Shown here: one piece after another, positions 22,854 through 37,200 of the stretch | Layout of the letters: each line of letters opens with the position of its first letter | Numbering within the stretch: the first letter of the stretch is position 1 | From: Urophycis tenuis | Lineage: Eukaryota; Chordata; Actinopteri; Gadiformes; Phycidae | NCBI GenBank assembly: GCA_036785325.1 | Contig: JAXIVH010000108.1 | Coordinates: forward strand, 539,001-603,000 | Length of the DNA: 64,000 bases | Direction: 5' to 3' | Translations under genes and position numbers: made by a program | Notes under the pieces: model-generated | Told to the model about the DNA's origin: nothing | Seen by the model: only the letters and a program-made list of their open reading frames with translations | Database searches by the model: none

Positions 22854-23821
22854 CACGCGTTTTTTTTGTAATACGTGTAGCTATGATAAAGGACACATGT
22901 TTTGGCCTGTTTCATTATTCATAGTTGGCTTAACAGTAATAGAATATTATTATATGCTATAAGTGACCAGACGTCCGAGATCAAAACTGGGAGCATAATC
23001 CCCGAGAAGGGGGAAAAAAAGGGTCAGCTATGTTTAAGTATATATATATATGTGTGTGTATATATGCGTGTGTGTGTGTGTATATACGTGCGCGCGTGTG
23101 TGTGTGTGTGTGTGTGTGTTTTAATCACTTACTTGGAACGGCATGATCCCACATCGCTGTGAAGGGATGGCGTTAACCAGGTGGGCGTGCAACCCCTCGA
23201 GAGAGTTGCTGCCTCACCGGCACTTGTACTTGTTCAGCCGGATGCAGTTCTTCACAACCACCTTCACAGAGACATACAGCTGTATGCCAGGGGGGTCATG
23301 TAACACACAACCTATTGCAAGGTCCTCATTTATGCTGGTGTCATTTTGAAATGTTACCATATACAAGTTTGAATGGTTTTGACACACGATGACTGCAGAG
23401 ACAGCTGCAGGATGGCCCACGAAGCAGGACGGAGGGGGCCTGTGGCTGTGCGGGGAGGACCAGCGGTATGGGTGCCGCCGACACAGGGGGCGGGCGGGCC
23501 ACAGGCTGACGCAGCAGGAGGCCTCGGCTGGAGGCGGGTGGGCGCAGGAGGCTTCGGCCGGGTGGAGGACGACAACGCAGTGGGCTGAACGGGCCGGTTG
23601 GTGGGAGTCACAGGCTCTGGCTCATCAACAAATAACCTGGAAATATAAAATACACACGTGATCAGTATTGATATTGATATCTTTTATAAGAACACTGTTC
23701 ATACCGTTTACACTTTTTATACAACTGTTTATACAATGTCCATACTGTTTATTTATTAATGTTTATCACTGAAAAATAAAGGTGACTTGGGACTTGTGTG
23801 CTATTTTCTTTCCACAGCCAA
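22854..23821 (+). repeat. Non-satellite insert copy 3 (968 bp)
   Basis: Same structure as copy 2 with a microsatellite 2 bp shorter. It carries gtttcattattc where copies 1, 2, 5, 8 and 9 have gttttattattc, and tatatacgtg in the microsatellite. Confidence 0.95.
23133..23636 (-). pseudogene. Minus-strand pseudo-exon, copy 3
   Basis: Same exon boundaries, frame change and in-frame TGA as copy 2. Confidence 0.45.
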
Positions 23822-25301
23822 CAGAACACACATGAATCAGCTTATTATTTCGACGACCCATGGGCAAATATAGTCATGCCATACGTCGTTGGAAAGCTTA
23901 GATTTCCCCGTTTAAAATGGGCCCATCTCCGAGCAATTTGGTTGCTCACAGACAAATCTGCGTCAGGTTGACTGAAGTCTACACAGCAGCTAAAGACATA
24001 CCTTCAACGTTTCAATTAACATCAATCTTTCCTTACAGAACACAAATTAATTAGCTTAGTATTTCAACGACCCTTTAGTGAATATAGTCTTGCCATACGC
24101 CGTTGGAAAGCTTAGATTTCCCCGCTTATAATGAGCCCATCCTTGAGCAATTTGGTTGCTCACAGACAAAACTGTGTCAGGTTGAGTGAAGTCTACCCAG
24201 CAGCTAAAAACATACCTTCAACGTTTCAATTAACATCAATCTTCCCTTACAGAACACAAATTAATTATCTTAGTATTTCAACGACCCATGACTCAATATA
24301 GTCTTGCCATACGCCGTTGGGAACCTTAGATTTCCCCGCTTAAAAAGAGCCCATCCGCGAGCAGTCTGGTTGATCACAGACTAAACTGCGTCAGGTTGAC
24401 TGAAGTCTACCCAGCAGCTAAAAACATACCTTCAACGTTTCAATTAACATCAATCTTTCCTTACAGATCACAAATTAATTAGCTTAGTATTTCAACGACC
24501 CATGAGTCAATATAGTCTTGCCATACGCCGTTGGAAAGCTTAGATTTCCCCGCTTATAATGAGCCCATCCTTGAGCAATTTGGTTGCTCACAGACAAAAC
24601 TGTGTCAGGTTGAGTGAAGTCTACCCAGCAGCTAAAAACATACCTTAAACGTTTCAATTAACATCAATCTTTCCTTACAGAACACAAATTAATTAGCTTA
24701 GTATTTCAACGACCCTTTGGTGAATATAGTCTTGCCATACGCCGTTGGAAAGCTTAGATTTCCCCGCTTAAAATGAGCCCATCCCCGAGCGATTTGGTTG
24801 CTCAGAGACAAAACTGCGTCAGGTTGACTGAAGTCTACCCAGCAGCTAAAAACATACCTTCAACGTTTCAATTAACATCAATCTTTCCTTACAGATCACA
24901 AATTAATTAGCTTAGTATTTCAACGACCAATGAGTCAATATAGTCTTGCCATACGCCGTTGGAAAGCTTAGATTTCCCCGCTTAAAATGAGCCCATCCGC
25001 GAGCAGTCTGGTTGCTCACAGACAAAACTGCGACAGGTTGACTGAAGTCTACCCAGCAGCTAAAAACATACCTTAAACGTTTCAATTAAGATCAATCTTT
25101 CAATAAAGAACAGAAATTAATTAGCTTAGTATTTCAACGACCCATGACTCAATATAGTCTTGCCATACGCCGTTGGGAACCTTAGATTTCCCCGCTTAAA
25201 ATGAGCCCATCCGCGAGCAATTTGGTTGCTCACAGACTAAACTGCGTCAGGTTGAATGAAGTCTACCCAGCAGCTAAAAACATACCTTCAACTTTTCAAT
25301 T
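23822..25301 (+). repeat. Satellite between inserts 3 and 4 (seven monomers)
   Basis: 1,480 bp with the same monomer order as 21374-22853, starting with the full diverged monomer. Confidence 0.95.
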
Positions 25302-26269
25302 CACGCGTTTTTTTTGTAATACGTGTAGCTATGATAAAGGACACATGTTTTGGCCTGTTTCATTATTCATAGTTGGCTTAACAGTAATAGAATATTATTA
25401 TATGCTATAAGTGACCAGACGTCCGAGATCAAAACTGGGAGCATAATCCCCGAGAAGGGGGAAAAAAAGGGTCAGCTATGTTTAAGTATATATATATATG
25501 TGTGTGTATATATGCGTGTGTGTGTGTGTATATACGTGCGCGCGTGTGTGTGTGTGTGTGTGTGTGTTTTAATCACTTACTTGGAACGGCATGATCCCAC
25601 ATCGCTGTGAAGGGATGGCGTTAACCAGGTGGGCGTGCAACCCCTCGAGAGAGTTGCTGCCTCACCGGCACTTGTACTTGTTCAGCCGGATGCAGTTCTT
25701 CACAACCACCTTCACAGAGACATACAGCTGTATGCCAGGGGGGTCATGTAACACACAACCTATTGCAAGGTCCTCATTTATGCTGGTGTCATTTTGAAAT
25801 GTTACCATATACAAGTTTGAATGGTTTTGACACACGATGACTGCAGAGACAGCTGCAGGATGGCCCACGAAGCAGGACGGAGGGGGCCTGTGGCTGTGCG
25901 GGGAGGACCAGCGGTATGGGTGCCGCCGACACAGGGGGCGGGCGGGCCACAGGCTGACGCAGCAGGAGGCCTCGGCTGGAGGCGGGTGGGCGCAGGAGGC
26001 TTCGGCCGGGTGGAGGACGACAACGCAGTGGGCTGAACGGGCCGGTTGGTGGGAGTCACAGGCTCTGGCTCATCAACAAATAACCTGGAAATATAAAATA
26101 CACACGTGATCAGTATTGATATTGATATCTTTTATAAGAACACTGTTCATACCGTTTACACTTTTTATACAACTGTTTATACAATGTCCATACTGTTTAT
26201 TTATTAATGTTTATCACTGAAAAATAAAGGTGACTTGGGACTTGTGTGCTATTTTCTTTCCACAGCCAA
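25302..26269 (+). repeat. Non-satellite insert copy 4 (968 bp)
   Basis: It shares gtttcattattc and tatatacgtg with copy 3. It is the last unit of the left cluster; its right flank is a recombinant monomer. Confidence 0.95.
25581..26084 (-). pseudogene. Minus-strand pseudo-exon, copy 4
   Basis: Same boundaries and in-frame TGA as copy 2. Confidence 0.45.
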
Positions 26270-26483
26270 CAGAACACACATGAATCAGCTTATTATTTCG
26301 ACGACCCATGGGCAAATATAGTCATGCCATACGTCGTTGGAAAGCTTAGATTTCCCCGCTTAAAATGAGCCCATCCGCGAGCAGTCTGGTTGCTCACAGA
26401 CAAAACTGCGACAGGTTGACTGAAGTCTACCCAGCAGCTAAAAACATACCTTCAACGTTTCAATTAAGATCAATCTTTCAATA
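26270..26483 (+). repeat. Recombinant monomer at the right edge of the left cluster
   Basis: The first part (acatgaatcag, atgggcaaatatagtcatgcc, tacgtcg) is the diverged post-insert monomer. From about cgcttaaaatgagcc on it is an ordinary class C monomer with gcgacagg and aataaag. This looks like an in-register crossover within a monomer. The same kind of junction follows copy 8. Confidence 0.85.
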
Positions 26484-29400
26484 AAGAACAGAAATTAATT
26501 AGCTTAGTATTTCAACGACCCATGACTCTATATAGTCTTGCCATACGCCGTTGGGAACCTTAGATTTCCCCGCTTAAAAAGAGCCCATCCGCGAGCAGTC
26601 TGGTTGATCACAGACTAAACTGCGTCAGGTTGACTGAAGTCTACCCAGCAGCTAAAAACATACCTTCAACGTTTCAATTAACATCAATATTTCCTTACAG
26701 AACACAAATTAATTAGCTTAGTATTTCAACGACCCATGAGTCAATATAGTCTTGCCATACGCCGTTGGAAAGCTTAGATTTCCCCGCTTAAAATGAGCCC
26801 ATCCGCGAGCAGTCTGGTTGATCACAGACTAAACTGCGTCAGGTTGACTGAAGTCTACCCAGCAGCTAAAAACATACCTTAAACGTTTCAATTAACATCA
26901 ATCTTTCCTTACAGAACACAAATTAATTAGCTTAGTATTTCAACGACCCATGAGTCAATATAGTCTTGCCATACGCCGTTGGAAAGCTTAGATTTCCCCG
27001 CTTAAAATGAGCCCATCCGCGAGCAGTCTGGTTGATCACAGACTAAACTGCGTCAGGTTGACTGAAGTCTACCCAGCAGCTAAAAACATACCTTCAACGT
27101 TTCAATTAACATCAATCTTTCCTTACAGAACACAAATTAATTAGCTTAGTATTTCAACGACCCATGAGTCAATATAGTCTTGCCATACGCCGTTGGAAAG
27201 CTTAGATTTCCCCGCTTAAAATGAGCCCATCCGCGAGCAGTCTGATTGATCACAGACTAAACTGCGTCAGGTTGACTGAAGTCTAACCAGCAGCTAAAAA
27301 CATACCTTAAACGTTTCAATTAACATCAATCTTTCCTTACAGAACACAAATTAATTAGCTTAGTATTTCAACGACCCATGAGTCAATATAGTCTTGCCAT
27401 ATGCCGTTGGAAAGCTTAGATTTCCCCGCTTAAAATGAGCCCATCCGCGAGCAGTCTGGTTGATCACAGACTAAACTGCGTCAGGTTGACTGAAGTCTAC
27501 CCAGCAGCTTAAAACATACCTTCAACGTTTCAATTAACATCAATCTTTCCTTACAGAACACAAATTAATTAGCTTAGTATTTCAATGACCCATGAGGCAA
27601 TATAGTCTTGCAATACGCCGTTGGAAAGCTTAGATTTCCCCGCTTAAAATGAGCCCATCCGCGAGCAGTCTGGTTGATCACAGACTAAACTGCGTCAGGT
27701 TGAATGAAGTCTACCCAGCAGCTAAAAACATACCTTTAACGTTTCAATTAACATCAATCTTTCCTTACAGAACACAAATTAATTAGCTTAGTATTTCAAA
27801 GGCCCTTTGGTGAATATAGTCTTGCCATACGCCGTTGAAAAGCTTAGATTTCCCCGCTTAAAATGAGCCCATCCGCCAGCAGTCTGGTTGATCACAGACT
27901 AAACTGCGTCAGGTTGAATGAAGTCTACCCAGCAGCTAAAAACATACCTTTAACGTTTCAATTAACATCAATCTTTCCTTACAGAACACAAATTAATTAG
28001 CTTAGTATTTCAACGACCCTTTGGTGAATATAGTCTTGCCATACGCCGTTGGAAAGCTTAGATTTCCCCGCTCATAATGAGCCCATCCCCGAGCAATTTG
28101 GTTGCTCACAGACAAAACTGCGTCAAGTTGACTGAAGTCTACCCAGCAGCTAAAAACATACCTTCAACGTTTCAATTAACATCAATCTTTCCTTACAGAA
28201 CACAAATTAATTAGCTTAGTATTTCAACGACCCATGAGTCAATATAGTCTTGCCATACGCCGTTGGAAAGCTTAGATTTCCCCGCTTAAAATGAGCCCAT
28301 CCGCGAGCAGTCTGGTTGATCACAGACTAAACTGCGTCAGGTTGACTGAAGTCTACCCAGCAGCTAAAAACATACCTTCAACGTTTCAATTAACATCAAT
28401 CTTTCCTTACAGAACACAAATTAATTAGCTTAGTATTTCAACGACCCATGAGTCAATATAGTCTTGCCATACGCCGTTGGAAAGCTTAGATTTCCCCGCT
28501 TAAAATGAGCCCATCCGCGAGCAGTCTGGTTGATCACAGACTAAACTGCGTCAGGTTGACTGAAGTCTACCCAGAAGCTAAAAACATACCTTAAACGTTT
28601 CAATTAACATCAATCTTTCCTTACAGAACACAAATTAATTAGCTTAGTATTTCAACGACCCATGAGTCAATATAGTCTTGCCATACGCCGTTGGAAAGCT
28701 TAGATTTCCCCGCTTAAAATGAGCCCATCCGCGAGCAGTCTGGTTGATCACAGACTAAACTGCGTCAGGTTGACTGAAGTCTACCCAGCAGCTTAAAACA
28801 TACCTTCAACGTTTCAATTAACATCAATCTTTCCTTACAGAACACAAATTAATTAGCTTAGTATTTCAACGACCCATGAGTCAATATAGTCTTGCCATAC
28901 GCCGTTGGAAAGCTTAGATTTCCCCGCTTAAAATGAGCCCATCCGCGAGCAGTCTGGTTGATCACAGACTAAACTGCGTCAGGTTGACTGAAGTCTACCC
29001 AGCAGCTAAAAACATACCTTAAACGTTTCAATTAACATCAATCTTTCCTTACAGAACACAAATTAATTAGCTTAGTATTTCAACGACCCATGAGTCAATA
29101 TAGTCTTGCCATACGCCGTTGGAAAGCTTAGATTTCCCCGCTTAAAATGAGCCCATCCGCGAGCAGTCTGGTTGATCACAGACTAAACTGCGTCAGGTTG
29201 ACTGAAGTCTACCCAGCAGCTAAAAACATACCTTCAACGTTTCAATTAACATCAATCTTTCCTTACAGAACACAAATTAATTAGCTTAGTATTTCAACGA
29301 CCCATGAGTCAATATAGTCTTGCCATACGCCGTTGGAAAGCTTAGATTTCCCCGCTTAAAATGAGCCCATCCGCGAGCAGTCTGGTTGATCACAGACTAA

Positions 29401-32400
29401 ACTGCGTCAGGTTGACTGAAGTCTACCCAGCAGCTAAAAACATACCTTAAACGTTTCAATTAACATCAATCTTTCCTTACAGAACACAAATTAATTAGCT
29501 TAGTATTTCAACGACCCATGAGTCAATATAGTCTTGCCATACGCCGTTGGAAAGCGTAGATTTCCCCGCTTAAAATGAGCCCATCCGCGAGCAGTCTGGT
29601 TGATCACAGACTGAACTGCGTCAGGTTGACTGAAGTCTACCCAGCAGCTTAAAACATACCTTCAACGTTTCAATTAACATCAATCTTTCCTTACAGAACA
29701 CAAATTAATTAGCTTAGTATTTCAATGACCCATGAGGCAATATAGTCTTGCCATACGCCGTTGAAAAGCTTAGATTTCCCCGCTTAAAATGAGCCCATCC
29801 GCCAGCAGTCTGGTTGATCACAGACTAAACTGCGTCAGGTTGAATGAAGTCTACCCAGCAGCTAAAAACATACCTTTAACGTTTCAATTAACATCAATCT
29901 TTCCTTACAGAACACAAATTAATTAGCTTAGTATTTCAACGACCCTTTGGTGAATATAGTCTTGCCATACGCCGTTGGAAAGCTTAGATTTCCCCGCTCA
30001 TAATGAGCCCATCCCCGAGCAATTTGGTTGCTCGCAGACTAAACTGCGTCAAGTTGACTGAAGTCTACCCAGCAGCTAAAAACATACCTTCAACGTTTCA
30101 ATTAACATCAATCTTTCCTTACAGAACACAAATTAATTAGCTTAGTATTTCAACGACCCATGAGTCAAAATAGTCTTGCCATACGCCGTTGGAAAGCTTA
30201 GATTTCCCCGCTTAAAATGAGCCCATCCGCGAGCAGTCTGGTTGATCACAGACTAAACTGCGTCAGGTTGACTGAAGTCTACCCAGCAGCTAAAAACATA
30301 CCTTCAACGTTTCAATTAACATCAATCTTTCCTTACAGAACACAAATTAATTAGCTTAGTATTTCAACGACCCATGAGTCAATATAGTCTTGCCATACGC
30401 CGTTGGAAAGCTTAGATTTCCCCGCTTAAAATGAGCCCATCCGCGAGCAGTCTGGTTGATCACAGACTAAACTGCGTCAGGTTGACTGAAGTCTACCCAG
30501 AAGCTAAAAACATACCTTAAACGTTTCAATTAACATCAATCTTTCCTTACAGAACACAAATTAATTAGCTTAGTATTTCAACGACCCATGAGTCAATATA
30601 GTCTTGCCATACGCCGTTGGAAAGCTTAGATTTCCCCGCTTAAAATGAGCCCATCCGCGAGCAGTCTGGTTGATCACAGACTAAACTGCGTCAGGTTGAC
30701 TGAAGTCTACCCAGCAGCTTAAAACATACCTTCAACGTTTCAATTAACATCAATCTTTCCTTACAGAACACAAATTAATTAGCTTAGTATTTCAATGACC
30801 CATGAGGCAATATAGTCTTGCAATACGCCGTTGGAAAGCTTAGATTTCCCCGCTTAAAATGAGCCCATCCGCGAGCAGTCTAGTTGATCACAGACTAAAC
30901 TGCGTCAGGTTGAATGAAGTCTTCCCAGCAGCTAAAAACATACCTTTAACGTTTCAATTAACATCAATCTTTCCTTACAGAACACAAATTAATTAGCTTA
31001 GTATTTCAAAGGCCCTTTGGTGAATATAGTCTTGCCATACGCCGTTGGGAACCTTAGATTTCCCCGCTTAAAAAGAGCCCATCCGCGAGCAGTCTGGTTG
31101 ATCACAGACTAAACTGCGTCAGGTTGACTGAAGTCTACCCAGCAGCTAAAAACATACCTTCAACTTTTCAATTAACATCAATCTTTCCTTACAGATCACA
31201 AATTAATTAGCTTAGTATTTCAACGACCCATGAGTCAATATAGTCTTGCCATACGCCGTTGGAAAGCTTAGGTTTCCCCGCTTATAATGAGCCCATCCTT
31301 GAGCAATTTGGTTGCTCACAGACAAAACTGTGTCAGGTTGAGTGAAGTCTACCCAGCAGCTAAAAACATACCTTAAACGTTTCAATTAACATCAATCTTT
31401 CCTTACAGAACACAAATTAATTAGCTTAGTATTTCAACGACCCTTTGGTGAATATAGTCTTGCCATACGCCGTTGGAAAGCTTAGATTTCCCCGCTTAAA
31501 ATGAGCCCATCCGCCAGCAGTCTGGTTGATCACAGACAAAACTGCGTCAGGTTGACTGAAGTCTACCCAGCAGCTAAAAACATACCTTCAACGTTTCAAT
31601 TAACATCAATCTTTCCTTACAGATCAAAAATTAATTAGCTTAGTATTTCAACGACCAATGAGTCAATATAGTCTTGCCATACGCCGTTGGAAAGCTTAGA
31701 TTTCCCCGCTTAAAATGAGCCCATCCGCGAGCAGTCTGGTTGATCACAGACTAAACTGCGTCAGGTTGACTGAAGTCTACCCAGCAGCTAAAAACATACC
31801 TTAAACGTTTCAATTAACATCAATCTTTCCTTACAGAACACAAATTAATTAGCTTAGTATTTCAACGACCCATGAGTCAATATAGTCTTGCCATACGCCG
31901 TTGGAAAGCTTAGATTTCCCCGCTTAAAATGAGCCCATCCGCGAGCAGTCTGGTTGATCACAGACTAAACTGCGTCAGGTTGACTGAAGTCTACCCAGCA
32001 GCTTAAAACATACCTTCAACGTTTCAATTAACATCAATCTTTCCTTACAGAACACAAATTAATTAGCTTAGTATTTCAATGACCCATGAGGCAATATAGT
32101 CTTGCAATACGCCGTTGGAAAGCTTAGATTTCCCCGCTTAAAATGAGCCCATCCGCGAGCAGTCTGGTTGATCACAGACTAAACTGCGTCAGGTTGAATG
32201 AAGTCTACCCAGCAGCTAAAAACATACCTTTAACGTTTCAATTAACATCAATCTTTCCTTACAGAACACAAATTAATTAGCTTAGTATTTCAACGACCCT
32301 TTGGTGAATATAGTCTTGCCATACGCCGTTGGAAAGCTTAGATTTCCCCGCTCATAATGAGCCCATCCCCGAGCAATTTGGTTGCTCACAGACTAAACTG

Positions 32401-32742
32401 CGTCAAGTTGACTGAAGTCTACCCAGCAGCTAAAAACATACCTTAAACGTTTCAATTAACATCAATCTTTCCTTACAGAACACAAATTAATTAGCTTAGT
32501 ATTTCAACGACCCATGAGTCAATATAGTCTTGCCATACGCCGTTGGAAAGCTTAGATTTCCCCGCTTAAAATGAGCCCATCCGCGAGCAGTCTGGTTGAT
32601 CACAGACTAAACTGCGTCAGGTTGACTGAAGTCTACCCAGCAGCTAAAAACATACCTTAAACGTTTCAATTAACATCAATCTTTCCTTACAGAACACAAA
32701 TTAATTAGCTTAGTATTTCAACGACCCATGAGTCAATATAGT

Positions 32743-34220
32743 CTTGCCATACGCCGTTGGAAAGCTTAGATTTCCCCGCTTAAAATGAGCCCATCCGCGA
32801 GCAGTCTGGTTGATCACAGACTAAACTGCGTCAGGTTGACTGAAGTCTACCCAGCAGCTAAAAACATACCTTCAACGTTTCAATTAACATCAATCTTTCC
32901 TTACAGAACACAAATTAATTAGCTTAGTATTTCAACGACCCATGAGTCAATATAGTCTTGCCATACGCCGTTGGAAAGCTTAGATTTTCCCGCTTAAAAT
33001 GAGCCCATCTCCGAGCGATTTGGTTGCTCAGAGACAAAACTGCGTCAGGTTGACTGAAGTCTACCCAGCAGCTAAAAACATACCTTAAACGTTTCAATTA
33101 ACATCAATCTTTCCTTACAGAACACAAATTAATTAGCTTAGTATTTCAACGACCCATGAGTCAATATAGTCTTGCCATACGCCGTTGGAAAGCTTAGATT
33201 TCCCCGCTTAAAATGAGCCCATCCGCGAGCAGTCTGGTTGATCACAGACTAAACTGCGTCAGGTTGACTGAAGTCTACCCAGCAGCTTAAAACATACCTT
33301 CAACGTTTCAATTAACATCAATCTTTCCTTACAGAACACAAATTAATTAGCTTAGTATTTCAATGACCCATGAGGCAATATAGTATTGCAATACGCCGTT
33401 GGAAAGCTTAGATTTCCCCGCTTAAAATGAGCCCATCCGCGAGCAGTCTGGTTGATCACAGACTAAACTGCGTCAGGTTGAATGAAGTCTACCCAGCAGC
33501 TAAAAACATACCTTTAACGTTTCAATTAACATCAATCTTTCCTTACAGAACACAAATTAATTAGCTTAGTATTTCAAAGGCCCTTTGGTGAATATAGTCT
33601 TGCCATACGCCGTTGAAAAGCTTAGATTTCCCCGCTTAAAATGAGCCCATCCGCCAGCAGTCGTGTTGATCACAGACTAAACTGCGTCAGGTTGAATGAA
33701 GTCTACCCAGCAGCTAAAAACATACCTTTAACGTTTCAATTAACATCAATCTTTCCTTACAGAACACAAATTAATTAGCTTAGTATTTCAACGACCCTTT
33801 GGTGAATAAAGTCTTGCCATACGCCGTTGGAAAGCTTAGATTTCCCCGCTCATAATGAGCCCATCCCCGAGCAATTTGGTTGCTCACAGACTAAACTGCG
33901 TCAAGTTGACTGAAGTCTACCCAGCAGCTAAAAACATACCTTCAACGTTTCAATTAACATCAATCTTTCCTTACAGAACACAAATTAATTAGCTTAGTAT
34001 TTCAACGACCCATGAGTCAATATAGTCTTGCCATACGCCGTTGGAAAGCTTAGATTTCCCCGCTTAAAATGAGCCCATCCGCGAGCAGTCTGGTTGATCA
34101 CAGACTAAACTGCGTCAGGTTGACTGAAGTCTACCCAGCAGCTAAAAACATACCTTAAACGTTTCAATTAACATCAATCTTTCCTTACAGAACAGAAATT
34201 AATTAGCTTAGTATTTCAAC
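32743..34220 (+). repeat. Partner of the 4281-5760 duplication
   Basis: It shares gattttcccgctt, gtattgcaat, gtgttgatc and gaataaagtc with 4281-5760 at a 28,462-bp shift. It differs at aacagaaatt near 34193. One extra monomer lies just upstream (32529) compared with the left copy. Confidence 0.8.
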
Positions 34221-37200
34221 GACCCATGAGTCAATATAGTCTTGCCATACGCCGTTGGAAAGCTTAGATTTCCCCGCTTAAAATGAGCCCATCTGCGAGC
34301 AGTCTGGTTGATCACAGACTAAACTGCGTCAGGTTGACTGAAGTCTACCCAGCAGCTTAAAACATACCTTCAACGTTTCAATTAACATCAATCTTTCCTT
34401 ACAGAACACAAATTAATTAGCTTAGTATTTCAATGACCCATGAGGCAATATAGTCTTGCAATACGCCGTTGGAAAGCTTAGATTTCCCCGCTTAAAATGA
34501 GCCCATCCGCGAGCAGTCTGGTTGAACACAGACTAAACTGCGTCAGGTTGAATGAAGTCTACCCAGCAGCTAAAAACATACCTTTAACGTTTCAATTAAC
34601 ATCAATCTTTCCTTACAGAACACAAATTAATTAGCTTAGTATTTCAAAGGCCCTTTGGTGAATATAGTCTTGCCATACGCCGTTGAAAAGCTTAGATTTC
34701 CCCGCTTAAAATGAGCCCATCCGCCAGCAGTCTGGTTGATCACAGACTAAACTGCGTCAGGTTGAATGAAGTCTACCCAGCAGCTAAAAACATACCTTTA
34801 ACGTTTCAATTAACATCAATCTTTCCTTACAGAACACAAATTAATTAGCTTAGTATTTCAACGACCCTTTGGTGAATATAGTCTTGCCATACGCCGTTGG
34901 AAAGCTTAGATTTCCCCGCTCATAATGAGCCCATCCCCGAGCAATTTGGTTGCTCACAGACTAAACTGCGTCAAGTTGACTGAAGTCTACCCAGCAGCTA
35001 AAAACATACCTTCAACGTTTCAATTAACATCAATCTTTCCTTACAGAACACAAATTAATTAGCTTAGTATTTCAACGACCCATGAGTCAATATAGTCTTG
35101 CCATACGCCGTTGGAAAGCTTAGATTTCCCCGCTTAAAATGAGCCCATCCGCGAGCAGTCTGGTTGATCACAGACTAAACTGCGTCAGGTTGACTGAAGT
35201 CTACCCAGCAGCTAAAAACATACCTTAAACGTTTCAATTAACATCAATCTTTCCTTACAGAACACAAATTAATTAGCTTAGTATTTCAACGACCCATGAG
35301 TCAATATAGTCTTGCCATACGCCGTTGGAAAGCTTAGATTTCCCCGCTTAAAATGAGCCCATCCGCGAGCAGTCTGGTTGATCACAGACTAAACTGCGTC
35401 AGGTTGACTGAAGTCTACCCAGCAGCTAAAAACATACCTTCAACGTTTCAATTAACATCAATCTTTCCTTACAGAACACAAATTAATTAGCTTAGTATTT
35501 CAACGACCCATGAGTCAATATAGTCTTGCCATACGCCGTTGGAAAGCTTAGATTTCCCCGCTTAAAATGAGCCCATCCGCGAGCAGTCTGGTTGATCACA
35601 GACTAAACTGCGTCAGGTTGACTGAAGTCTACCCAGCAGCTAAAAACATACCTTAAACGTTTCAATTAACATCAATCTTTCCTTACAGAACACAAATTAA
35701 TTAGCTTAGTATTTCAACGACCCATGAGTCAATATAGTCTTGCCCTACGCCGTTGGAAAGCTTAGATTTCCCCGCTTAAAATGAGCCCATCCGCGAGCAG
35801 TCTGGTTGATCACAGACTAAACTGCGTCAGGTTGACTGAAGTCTACCCAGCAGCTTAAAACATACCTTCAACGTTTCAATTAACATCAATCTTTCCTTAC
35901 AGAACACAAATTAATTAGCTTAGTATTTCAATGACCCATGAGGCAATATAGTCTTGCAATACGCCGTTGGAAAGCTTAGATTTCCCCGCTTAAAATGAGC
36001 CCATCCGCGAGCAGTCTGGTTGATCACAGACTAAACTGCGTCAGGTTGAATGAAGTCTACCCAGCAGCTAAAAACATACCTTTAACGTTTCAATTAACAT
36101 CAATCTTTCCTTACAGAAAACAAATTAATTAGCTTAGTATTTCAAAGGCCCTTTGGTGAATATAGTCTTGCCATACGCCGTTGAAAAGCTTAGATTTCCC
36201 CGCTTAAAATGAGCCCATCCGCCAGCAGTCTGGTTGATCACAGACTAAACTGCGTCAGGTTGAATGAAGTCTACCCAGCAGCTAAAAACATACCTTTAAC
36301 GTTTCAATTAACATCAATCTTTCCTTACAGAACACAAATTAATTAGCTTAGTATTTCAACGACCCTTTGGTGAATATAGTCTTGCCATACGCCGTTGGAA
36401 AGCTTAGATTTCCCCGCTCATAATGAGCCCATCCCCGAGCAATTTGGTTGCTCACAGACAAAACTGCGTCAAGTTGACTGAAGTCTACCCAGCAGCTAAA
36501 AACATACCTTCAACGTTTCAATTAACATCAATCTTTCCTTACAGAACACAAATTAATTAGCTTAGTATTTCAACGACCCATGAGTCAATATAGTCTTGCC
36601 ATACGCCGTTGGAAAGCTTAGATTTCCCCGCTTAAAATGAGCCCATCCGCGAGCAGTCTGGTTGATCACAGACTAAACTGCGTCAGGTTGACTGAAGTCT
36701 ACCCAGCAGCTAAAAACATACCTTAAACGTTTCAATTAACATCAATCTTTCCTTACAGAACACAAATTAATTAGCTTAGTATTTCAACGACCCATGAGTC
36801 AATATAGTCTTGCCATACGCCGTTGGAAAGCTTAGATTTCCCCGCTTAAAATGAGCCCATCCGCGAGCAGTCTGGTTGATCACAGACTAAACTGCGTCAG
36901 GTTGACTGAAGTCTACCCAGCAGCTAAAAACATACCTTCAACGTTTCAATTAACATCAATCTTTCCTTACAGAACACAAATTAATTTGCTTAGTATTTCA
37001 ACGACCCATGAGTCAATATAGTCTTGCCATACGCCGTTGGAAAGCTTAGATTTCCCCGCTTAAAATGAGCCCATCCGCGAGCAGTCTGGTTGATCACAGA
37101 CTAAACTGCGTCAGGTTGACTGAAGTCTACCCAGCAGCTAAAAACATACCTTAAACGTTTCAATTAACATCAATCTTTCCTTACAGAACACAAATTAATT

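Larger units (their letters stand above)
10059..24173 (+). repeat. Large segmental duplication, left copy
   Basis: This stretch matches 36809-51728 in variant order. The shift is 26,750 bp (125 monomers) up to about 12390, 26,964 (126 monomers) from there to 19086, and 27,555 after the 591-bp deletion in insert copy 1. Only scattered single-base differences are visible, for example acattcaacg near 17032 versus accttcaacg. Confidence 0.85.
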
